A stretch of 64,000 bases of DNA from Alphaproteobacteria bacterium (GTDB taxonomy: Bacteria; Pseudomonadota; Alphaproteobacteria; Ferrovibrionales; Ferrovibrionaceae). The stretch is taken from contig JAFKFH010000005.1 in assembly GCA_017307375.1 (NCBI GenBank), positions 496,001 through 560,000 on the forward strand. The letters are read 5' to 3'. Position numbers and translations under genes: made by a program. Below are positions 43,938-51,087 of this stretch, in pieces. Numbering within the stretch: the first letter of the stretch is position 1; each line of letters begins with the position of its first letter. The notes below the pieces were generated by a model. The model saw only the letters and a program-made list of their open reading frames with translations. It made no database searches and was not told the DNA's origin.

Positions 43938-44359
43938 TGACGACCGAGTACAAGTTCAACACCCCGACCAACTCGACGACCTTCTACACGAAGGGGTCGA
44001 CGCGGTTCTATGCCGCCGGAACGATCTCGGCCAATACCGACGCGAATACCCTTTCGCTCGGCATGGCCGGTCTCCTCGACGTAACGCTCGCCGGTGCCAA
44101 GATCGCGGTCAATACACCGCTGATGCTGGCGCTGTCCGCCTCGCTCGCCCTCACCTGGGAATGGCAGGGCGGCACCAACTTCAAATACACCGGCATCGGC
44201 GCGGAACAGAGCACTGCCGAGATGGACAATGCGCTGGCCAAGACGGCCACGGCGCTGTCGAGCGCCGAAAGCGGCCTGGCCAGGCTGGAGGAACGGGCAG
44301 CCACCCTCGCCAACTCGGCCGTCGATGTGTCGCAGAACGCCATATCCGTCTCGGCGTGA
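43934..44359 (+). CDS. Cassette 5 small protein C5 (family C, unknown)
   Basis: This 141-residue protein starts YKFNTPTNSTTFYTKGSTRF and is the sister of C4. It has a strand-rich middle (LSLGMAGLLDVTLAGAKIAV) and the YTGIGAEQSTAEMDNALAKT block leading to the helix. The TGA stop shares one base with the ATG of D5 (TGATG at 44357-44361). Confidence 0.85.
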   Translation: MMTTEYKFNTPTNSTTFYTKGSTRFYAAGTISANTDANTLSLGMAGLLDVTLAGAKIAVNTPLMLALSASLALTWEWQGGTNFKYTGIGAEQSTAEMDNALAKTATALSSAESGLARLEERAATLANSAVDVSQNAISVSA

Positions 44360-47073
44360 TGCGGATCGTCAAGCCATTGCGGCTGGGCCTGCTCAAACGG
44401 TCGCTGCTATGGGGCGGTCGCACGCTGCTCTCGTTCGGGGTGGTCACCGCATTTCCGTTCGGCGCGCCGCGCGCGCTGCTGCAGGAAGGCGAGATGTGGG
44501 AGGCGATCACCCCCATCCTCGGCGACCGGCCGCTCGATACCGGAGAACCGAAGGCCCGCGGCGAAGTGGTCGTGTTCGGCAGCTACCATGCACCGGGGGG
44601 TACGCCCGTCCTGCAACATGGCGCGCGGATCCGTGTCGGTCCGATCGACAAGTCGATCCGCCTTACCGGCCGGCGCGAATGGCGCCGAAGCCCGGATCGG
44701 CAATCCTTTGCAACGTCGCCCGCCCCATTCACCTCGATGCCGCTCGACGACTGGCGCCTCGCCTTCGGCGGCCCGCAATTTCCCGGCAATCCGTGCGGCA
44801 TCGGCTTCTGGCGCGAGGATACGTTCACCGACGACGGGCGCTACCCGCTGCCCTGCCTGGAATATCCGGGTTCCGTGATGAACGCGCCGACCGACGTCAT
44901 TGCGCCGGCCTGCTTCGGTCCCCGTGACGTCACGATACCGGATCGCCAGCAATTTGCCGGCACCTACGACCGCCACTGGGCGGAGAACCACGCGCCAGGC
45001 CTCGCCGCCGATGCCACGCTCGACCTGTTCCAGGTTGCGCCACCAGACCAGCAGATCGCCGGATTCTTTGCCGGAACCGAGAGCGTGCTGGTCGAAAACA
45101 TGCACCCCGCCACGGCACTGCAGACCGCGCAGTTGCCCGGCGTAAGGCCGCGGCTGTTCGCCCGGCGTCGCAACGACGGCGGCCAGCGGCTCGACGAGTT
45201 GGCATTGCAGGCCGACACGCTGGTCCTGTTTCCCGAGATCTCGCTGGCCGTTCTGATCCATCGGACAGATCTATGGGTTACGGCGTTCGATCACCCGGAG
45301 ATCGACCTTGTTGTCGCCGGCTTCGAATGGCAGGAACAACCGGTGCGGCCGATCGGTCATTATGCGGCCGACCTCGCACGGCGGCTCGATCCCGACGACG
45401 GTTTCAAGCTCGGCCTCGATCACGGGTCGCTATGTCCCGACGGCTGGCAGGAACCAAGCCACGAGAAAGCCAGCTGGTTCAAGGTGGCGAGGCCGGCAGA
45501 TCCGACACTGCCCCCGGGCCTGCAGGCGATGATCGACGCAGCGACCGCGCGGCTCGAGGCAGCGGTGCCGCCGGAAGTCCTGGCCGGCATGACCGCCGCG
45601 GCCGCAGCCTATGAGCCGCCGGGGCTGATCAAGTCCTTGCATGCCGAACTCGACGCCTTCAAGGCCGCCGCGAAGACGGCCAGGGATCCTCGGTCGCTGA
45701 AACCGCAACTGGACCGGATCGAGACCCTGACGCGGCAGGTCGTCGACCAGGCCGCCGGTGAGTTGCAGGGCCGCGCCCGTGCGATGGCGGCCAAAGCCGG
45801 CCTCGACTACGATGTCCTGGCAGCCCGGGCGGCGGCCGATACACCCAGCACCCCGCGGGCCATGATCGCCCGCGCCGATGCCGAGATCGACCGTGTCGCC
45901 GCCGCGGCGCCGCCGGCGATGCGGGAACGGATCCTCGCCAGCAAGCCCGGGGCCCATCTCGAATTCGTCGATCAGGCGATGGCCGACATCGCGTCGCTGC
46001 AGGCGCGGATGCGGGCGCAGATCGGGCATCTGATGCCGGCAGTGACCGCGGGCGAACCCGGCGACGCCGCACGGCGCCTTGCCGCCCTGACCTCGGCCTT
46101 GCAGTCCGGCGGTCCGCTCGACACGCGAGACTTCGCGGGCCTTGATCTTTCCGGCCTCGACTTCCGCCACCGCGACCTGTCGGAGGCTGATCTTGCCGGC
46201 TGCCGCCTGGCTGGCGCCCGCTTCGACGGCGCCATATTGGTACGGAGCAACCTAGCCGGCGCCGTCCTTGACGGCGCCAGCTTCGCGAACGCCAACCTCA
46301 CCGAAACCAATCTCGGACGTACCAGCCTCAATCGGACCCGGTTTGCCGGCGCGCTGATCGAGCGAAGCCAGTTTGGCGCCGCGCGGGGCGAGTGCACCGA
46401 CTTCAGCGGCGCACGCCTCGTCCGGATCGCGGCGATGGACGGTGTCGCGCTGCCGTCCGCGAACTTCGACAGTGCGGAAATGACCGACGTCACGTTCATG
46501 GCCTCGACGCTCGACGACGCGGCCTTCGGCCGAGCGCGGCTGGAGAAGGTCTCGCTGATCGGATGCCGCGCGGACCGCGCGCGATTCGAGGCCGCGACGC
46601 TGACGCGCTGCACGCTGGTCAATTGCCGCCTCCACAACGCCGATTTCGGCCACGCCGTGTTCGACCGGCTGTCCACCGCGGGGACAAGCGATTTCACTGG
46701 ATCACGTTTCGATCGTGCCAGAATGCCGGCAGCCTGCCTGATCGGTGCCAGCCTGCCCAATACCAGTTGGGTGGCAACCAACCTGTCCTCGGCCCTGTTC
46801 AACCAATGCGATCTGCGCGCCGCCCGCTTCCGCTCGGCGCTGTTGGCAAATGGCTCGTTCATGCGCGCCGATCTCCGGCACGCCGACCTGCGCGGCGCCG
46901 ATCTGGCGGGGGCAAGCCTGATCAGGGCCGATCTTTCCCGTGCCGACCTCGCCTGCGCCAGCCTCTACGGCGCCGATCTGACCGGAACCGTCCTCGACGA
47001 GGCCCAGCTGGAGGACGCCTTGCTGGATCTGACCCGGCTCGCCGGTCCGAATTTTCCGGCCGATGCCGACTGA
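44359..47073 (+). CDS. Cassette 5 DUF2169 adaptor with pentapeptide-repeat C-terminus (D5)
   Basis: This 904-residue D protein ends the accessory block. DUF2169 spans about residues 15-320 (LLQEGEMWEAITPILGDRPL, FGSYHAPGGTPVLQHGARI, AGTYDRHWAENHAPG), then the helical middle and pentapeptide repeats from about 590 (LDLSGLDFRHRDLSEADLA). It lacks the conserved FDHPEIDLLL in exact form (FDHPEIDLVV). The ATG at 44359 is coupled to C5; an earlier in-frame start at 44161 is only a shadow within C5. The stop codon is part of a hairpin shared with the convergent sigma factor gene. Confidence 0.93.
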   Translation: MRIVKPLRLGLLKRSLLWGGRTLLSFGVVTAFPFGAPRALLQEGEMWEAITPILGDRPLDTGEPKARGEVVVFGSYHAPGGTPVLQHGARIRVGPIDKSIRLTGRREWRRSPDRQSFATSPAPFTSMPLDDWRLAFGGPQFPGNPCGIGFWREDTFTDDGRYPLPCLEYPGSVMNAPTDVIAPACFGPRDVTIPDRQQFAGTYDRHWAENHAPGLAADATLDLFQVAPPDQQIAGFFAGTESVLVENMHPATALQTAQLPGVRPRLFARRRNDGGQRLDELALQADTLVLFPEISLAVLIHRTDLWVTAFDHPEIDLVVAGFEWQEQPVRPIGHYAADLARRLDPDDGFKLGLDHGSLCPDGWQEPSHEKASWFKVARPADPTLPPGLQAMIDAATARLEAAVPPEVLAGMTAAAAAYEPPGLIKSLHAELDAFKAAAKTARDPRSLKPQLDRIETLTRQVVDQAAGELQGRARAMAAKAGLDYDVLAARAAADTPSTPRAMIARADAEIDRVAAAAPPAMRERILASKPGAHLEFVDQAMADIASLQARMRAQIGHLMPAVTAGEPGDAARRLAALTSALQSGGPLDTRDFAGLDLSGLDFRHRDLSEADLAGCRLAGARFDGAILVRSNLAGAVLDGASFANANLTETNLGRTSLNRTRFAGALIERSQFGAARGECTDFSGARLVRIAAMDGVALPSANFDSAEMTDVTFMASTLDDAAFGRARLEKVSLIGCRADRARFEAATLTRCTLVNCRLHNADFGHAVFDRLSTAGTSDFTGSRFDRARMPAACLIGASLPNTSWVATNLSSALFNQCDLRAARFRSALLANGSFMRADLRHADLRGADLAGASLIRADLSRADLACASLYGADLTGTVLDEAQLEDALLDLTRLAGPNFPADAD

Positions 47074-47093
47074 CGCGCGCCGCCGCGCCGTCA
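47071..47093. terminator. Hairpin overlapping both convergent stop codons
   Basis: TGACGCGCG (47071-47079, beginning with the D5 stop) pairs with CGCGCCGTCA (47084-47093, containing the stop of the convergent sigma gene) with one bulged C and a CCGC loop. It is in the only place where a bidirectional terminator between the two transcription units could be, because the gap is 17 bases. Confidence 0.5.
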
Positions 47094-47615
47094 GCGCGCC
47101 AGATATTCCCGCATCAGTCCCCGCGCCCGGTGCAGCCGCGCCTTGACTGCCTGGCGGGTGGATCCGGTCGCTACGGCGATCTCGTCGATCGTCATTTCCT
47201 TGACGTCGCGCATCAGCGCGACTTCGCGATAATGCGCGGGCAACGCCTCGATCGCGGCGGCGAGATCGAGGCGCAGTTCAAGGTCGGGCCGGTCGAGCAC
47301 GAGATCGTTCCCATCGTCAGGCAAAGGCAAGCCGGTCCGGCGGGCCAGCCGCAGGCATTCGCGCCGCACCACGGTGAACAACCACCCAGAGATCGCCGCC
47401 AGCGATCGGATCGTCCCCACCCGACGGAACAACAGCCACAAGGCCTCCTGTGCCGCATCCTCGGCGTCGGCGGTGCTGCCGCACGTGGCGCGGGCATAGC
47501 GCCGGATATCGGGCTGGGCAATTTCGATCAGCCGTACCAGCGCCGCCTGGTCGCCCCTGCAGGCAGAGTCGAACATACCTTCCGGAATCCGGGCAGCCCG
47601 CATCAGTTCCTCCAT
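47091..47615 (-). CDS. ECF-type RNA polymerase sigma factor
   Basis: ECF sigma factors redirect RNA polymerase to small regulons. The 174-residue product has region 2 (about residues 30-85; DIRRYARATCGSTADAEDAA, then ALWLLFRRV and SGWLFTVVRRECLRLARR) and region 4 (about 115-170; LPAHYREVALMRDVKEMTID, then STRQAVKARLHRARGLM), the expected helix-turn-helix. No anti-sigma factor gene is beside it. The start at 47613-47615 has GGTAGGG upstream. An in-frame start exists at 47747 but would run into the promoter region of the divergent hydrolase. Group assignment within ECFs is not possible by eye. Confidence 0.9.
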   Translation of the reverse strand: MEELMRAARIPEGMFDSACRGDQAALVRLIEIAQPDIRRYARATCGSTADAEDAAQEALWLLFRRVGTIRSLAAISGWLFTVVRRECLRLARRTGLPLPDDGNDLVLDRPDLELRLDLAAAIEALPAHYREVALMRDVKEMTIDEIAVATGSTRQAVKARLHRARGLMREYLAR

Positions 47616-47745
47616 ATCCCTACCTATCCAAGGAGGCGCGGAATCGGGCAAGGGATTCGCGCGGTCGCGGAAAAAATTCGCGAATCCTGATGCGGTCCGG
47701 CTGCCTCTTCCGTCGGTGACGCCATTGATGGAAAAGAGGAAAGCC
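47616..47745. promoter_or_regulatory. Divergent promoter region with inverted repeat
   Basis: This 130-bp gap separates the sigma factor and hydrolase genes. It contains GGATTCGCG (47653-47661) and its reverse complement CGCGAATCC (47679-47687) with a 17-bp spacer; the right arm is part of a 10-bp palindrome ATTCGCGAAT (47676-47685). An A run (47671-47676) lies between the arms. It could be an operator for a dimeric regulator controlling both genes, or include sigma-dependent promoter parts. Neither is proven. Confidence 0.45.
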
Positions 47746-48459
47746 ATGGCAATTTTCGTTGCCGTTCACGGCGCGTTTTTCGGCGGCTGGGTGTGGAAGA
47801 CGGTGGCCGACAGGCTCGCCGCCCGCGGACACACCGTCCATCGCCCGTCCTTGTCCGGTTGCGCGGACCGCGAGCATGTCGGCGGGCCGGACGTCACGCT
47901 TTCGACCCATATCGCCGATATCGTCAATCTGATCGTTGCGGAGGATCTGACCGATGTAATCCTGATCGGCCACAGCTATGGCGGCATGGTCACCACCGGC
48001 GTCGCTCATGCAATCCCCGACCGAATCAGGGCCATGATCCATCTCGACGCCCTGCTGCCCGTCGACGGCGAATGTGCCTTGGATCTGGCCGGCTGGGGCC
48101 TGCAGGCCCCGGCCGAGCGGTTGGCCAACGAGCAGGGCCGGGGCTGGCTGGTCCCGTTCTTCCTGCCGATGGCCAAGTTCTGCGGCGACGACGATCCGGC
48201 CAGGGCCGTACTGGAACGCAAGCTCGGCGGCGTGCCGCTCGGCCCGTTCACCGAGCGGCTGACGGCCTGCGCCGATCTCGACCACCTGCCGCTGCTTTAT
48301 GTCTACTGCACCGACGAACCGCTCGGCATGTTCGAAGTCTCGCGCGACCGGGCGGCGCGGCTGCCGCGCGGCCGGGTCGTCGCGATCGACAGCCGCCATG
48401 CCGTGATGCTGACCCGCCCCGATGACATCGCCCGGTTGTGCGACGAGTTCGCGGCCTGA
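47746..48459 (+). CDS. Alpha/beta hydrolase
   Basis: This 237-residue esterase/lipase-like hydrolase has the oxyanion-hole HGAFFGGWVW motif near the start, nucleophile elbow GHSYGG (residues ~75-80) and the catalytic His in SRHAVML near the C-terminus. The type resembles small cytoplasmic salicylate-esterase-like enzymes (about 230-250 residues). No signal peptide is present, so a secreted effector role is unlikely on this evidence. AGAGGAAA precedes the ATG at 47746. It is divergent from the ECF sigma factor, which may control it. Substrate is unknown. Confidence 0.88.
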   Translation: MAIFVAVHGAFFGGWVWKTVADRLAARGHTVHRPSLSGCADREHVGGPDVTLSTHIADIVNLIVAEDLTDVILIGHSYGGMVTTGVAHAIPDRIRAMIHLDALLPVDGECALDLAGWGLQAPAERLANEQGRGWLVPFFLPMAKFCGDDDPARAVLERKLGGVPLGPFTERLTACADLDHLPLLYVYCTDEPLGMFEVSRDRAARLPRGRVVAIDSRHAVMLTRPDDIARLCDEFAA

Positions 48460-48480
48460 CCGGGGGTACGGCCGCGGTCG

Positions 48481-50301
48481 TCACCCCAGGCCGTAGCGTC
48501 GCGACAATTCCTCGGTCACGAACTGCACGGCGCCGGTCCAGTCGGTCGAGCGTTCCTGGCGGAACAGGCGGAAGCTCGGATAGAGCGTGGTGTCCTGGCC
48601 CTGACGCCCCCAGCGCCAATGCGGCGTGGTCGGCAGCAGCATCCAGACCTCGCGCCCCATCGCGCCGGCGACGTGGGCGGTGACGTTGTCGGCGGCGATC
48701 AGCAGGTCGAGTTCGTTGAGTGCCGCGGCGAGATCTTCAGGGTCGCGCGCCACCTGGGCCAGATCGACGGCACCGATATCGCCGAGGCGCCGGCGATCGA
48801 CCATCTCGGGCGGCCCGCCGAACGAATAGAGCTTGAGGCCGGTCAGACGCAGGATCGGGGCGAGATCGTCCAGCAGCAGCGCCTGGCCCGGCCCGCTGGC
48901 CAGCGGCGTGCGCTGCCAGGCCAGGCCGATCTTGGGCTGGTTGCCGGCAAACATCTCCGGCCCCCACGGCCGCTTGCGCGCCGGATCGGGGGTCAGATAG
49001 GGAAAGCGTGCCGGCAGGTCGTAGCCTTCCGCCGCCGCGGCCTGGGGCAGCGCCTGGACCGGTAGCGCGGTGAACGGGCCGAGCCGCTCGACCGCCGCGG
49101 CATCGGATGCCTCGATCACACCGGAGACGCCGTCGATGCGGCTGACCAGATGCACCAGCGGGGCGACGGTACGGACCGTGACGCGCCCATGCCGCTCGGC
49201 CAGCTGGCGGGCGAGGCGCAGATAGACCAGCACGTCGGCCATGTCGCCGCGCACCGCGTCGACCAGCAGGTCGCTGCCTTCGCGGGGCAGGGCAAGGCCG
49301 GCAGCCAGTGTCCGCCACGGCGCCTCGTCGCTGCGCTCGATCAGGCCGAGTTCGCGGCGCAGCCCAGCGGCGTTGGGATTGTCGCCCAGTTCGTCAAGCA
49401 GCATGCCGGCGCGGGCGAATTCGCCATCCTGGTACAGCACCTCGGCCAGGCCGAGCTTGATGTCGGGATCGTCGGGGCTGGCGCCGAGCGCCTCGAAGAA
49501 GCCGAGCGTCGCGGCCTTCAGCGCGCCGCGGCTGGCATGCAGGCGGGCCAGCGGCAGCAGGGCCGCGGCATTGCCGGCACGCTTGGCTGCCTCGAAGGCG
49601 GCCATCGCCTGCTCGGTCCGCCCAGCCTGCAGCAGCAGGATCGCGCGCATCTGCTCGAACGTGCCGTCGCCCGGATGCTGCAGCAACGCGCGCTCGATCG
49701 CCGCCATCGCCGCCTCGACCTGCCCGGTGGCGTGCAAGACCGAGATCAGCCCCTGGGCCGCCTCACGCATCGCCGGGTCGGCCTTCAGCGCACGGCGATA
49801 GCAGGCCTCGGCCCTGGCCGGATCCTTGGCCATCTGCGCCAGATCGCCCAGCCCGGCGTGGCCGCGGGCGTCTTCGGGCGCGATCGCGACCACCCGGTGG
49901 TAGAGCGCCGCGGTCTCGTCGACGCGGCCCTGCGCCAGCACGCAGCGGGCGAGGTTGTAGGCGGCATCGGCATGGTCGGGCTTGCGGTTGAGCACCCGCC
50001 GGAAACCCAGCTCCGCCGCCGCGGGATCGCCCGACTGGAAATAGACGACGGCACGGTTGCTCTCGGCCTCGTCGTTGGTCGGGTCGATGCCGAGGATCTT
50101 GGCATAGATCGGCAGGGCCGCACCGCCCTGCCCGCCCACCAGCATCAGCGTGGCGATGCCGCCCAGCGCCCCCACATGGTTGGGCACGGCCTCCAGCACC
50201 TTGCCGAACACGGCGCGGGCGGCGTCGAAACGCCTGGCACGCACATGCGCGGTGGCGATCTCCATCGCCTCGGCGACCTCGGGTCCGTTCTCGTCGATCA
50301 T
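48481..50301 (-). CDS. TPR protein with glycosyltransferase-like C-terminal domain
   Basis: The 606-residue product has tetratricopeptide repeats over about residues 10-330 (for example KPDHADAAYNLARCVLAQGR and AMREAAQGLISVLHATGQVE), then a C-terminal domain (~420-606). That part has KIGLAWQRTPLASG, KLYSFGG and DLLIAADNVTAHVAGAMGRE, a layout seen in GT9- and GT41-like glycosyltransferases (TPR/ADP-heptose or O-GlcNAc type). A role in glycosylating a surface or flagellar protein is only an inference. The start at 50299-50301 is preferred over an upstream GTG because of a GAGG element. It follows the racemase gene by 69 bases. Confidence 0.8.
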   Translation of the reverse strand: MIDENGPEVAEAMEIATAHVRARRFDAARAVFGKVLEAVPNHVGALGGIATLMLVGGQGGAALPIYAKILGIDPTNDEAESNRAVVYFQSGDPAAAELGFRRVLNRKPDHADAAYNLARCVLAQGRVDETAALYHRVVAIAPEDARGHAGLGDLAQMAKDPARAEACYRRALKADPAMREAAQGLISVLHATGQVEAAMAAIERALLQHPGDGTFEQMRAILLLQAGRTEQAMAAFEAAKRAGNAAALLPLARLHASRGALKAATLGFFEALGASPDDPDIKLGLAEVLYQDGEFARAGMLLDELGDNPNAAGLRRELGLIERSDEAPWRTLAAGLALPREGSDLLVDAVRGDMADVLVYLRLARQLAERHGRVTVRTVAPLVHLVSRIDGVSGVIEASDAAAVERLGPFTALPVQALPQAAAAEGYDLPARFPYLTPDPARKRPWGPEMFAGNQPKIGLAWQRTPLASGPGQALLLDDLAPILRLTGLKLYSFGGPPEMVDRRRLGDIGAVDLAQVARDPEDLAAALNELDLLIAADNVTAHVAGAMGREVWMLLPTTPHWRWGRQGQDTTLYPSFRLFRQERSTDWTGAVQFVTEELSRRYGLG

Positions 50302-50370
50302 GGCAAGGGGCCTCACGCTGATTGCGCGGGCACCCTGCGATGCCCCGGCCCGGGGGTCAAGCGGCGGCCG

Positions 50371-51087
50371 TCACACCAGCGCCAGACGCGCCGCCAGCGG
50401 CGCGGCGAGACCGGTCGAATCGAGGCCGAGCCGGGCGCCGGCATGGCCGCCCGCAGTCGCCTCGGCCAGGCGAACAGCCACCTCGACGCTGTCCAGCACG
50501 GGGGCATCGAGCCCCGCGCCCACGGGGGGGGCGAGGCCGGCAAGGCCCGCCCCGCCCAGAATGACCACGTCGGCGCCATCCTCGTCGATCGCGGCCTCGC
50601 AGGCCTGCCGCAGCACCGCGATGCTGCCGGCGGGATCGCTGGCGATCGCGGCGCCGTCGGGGGCCACGGTGCGGATGCCGGCCAGGCGCGCCCCCAGGCC
50701 GCGAACGGCGACGAATTCCTCCAGCATCGGCCCCCAGCGCTCGCCCCCGGTCACGATGGCGAAGCGTTCGCCCAGGCTGCAGGCATGGCGAATCGAGGCG
50801 TCGGCCAGGCCAAGCACCGGCCGGTCGGACAGTTCGCGCAGGCCGTCGAGCCCCGGATCGCCGAAACAGGCCAGCACCGCCACGTCATGCGCCGGTGCTG
50901 CCGCCCAGGCGTCGAGTGCGGCATGGGCGGCGATCGCATAGGCCGCGCGGCTGGCGATATAGCGCCCGCCGAATCGCCCGCCGACCGCGACGATCTCGGT
51001 ATCCGGCCGGGCAACGGCGCGGGCCGCGGCCGCCACCTTGGCCGTGATCGCCGCGCTGGTATTGGGGTTGATCAGCAGCAGGCGCAT
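50371..51087 (-). CDS. Asp/Glu/hydantoin racemase-family protein with one catalytic Cys missing
   Basis: Family members (HyuE-like) racemise hydantoins or amino acids using two cysteines. The 238-residue product starts with the hallmark LLLINPNTS and has the first catalytic Cys at residue 74 (LACFGDPG). The second family motif, normally LGCAG, reads LGGAG around residue 179, so the second Cys is Gly. The later PVLDSVEVAVRLAE helix is conserved. The protein may have altered chemistry, bind ligand only, or follow a different mechanism. Its start abuts the ABC permease stop with no gap, so substrate and transport are probably related. Confidence 0.85.
   Translation of the reverse strand: MRLLLINPNTSAAITAKVAAAARAVARPDTEIVAVGGRFGGRYIASRAAYAIAAHAALDAWAAAPAHDVAVLACFGDPGLDGLRELSDRPVLGLADASIRHACSLGERFAIVTGGERWGPMLEEFVAVRGLGARLAGIRTVAPDGAAIASDPAGSIAVLRQACEAAIDEDGADVVILGGAGLAGLAPPVGAGLDAPVLDSVEVAVRLAEATAGGHAGARLGLDSTGLAAPLAARLALV

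Noticed and set aside
24210-47073. CRISPR or DNA-level tandem repeat explanation for the repeated pattern
   Set aside because: The repeats are gene-scale paralogues with diverged sequence; there are no short identical direct repeats with spacers.
47746-48459. Alpha/beta hydrolase as the missing T6SS lipase effector
   Set aside because: It is on its own divergent promoter, has no adjacent immunity or adaptor gene, and looks like a small cytoplasmic esterase.
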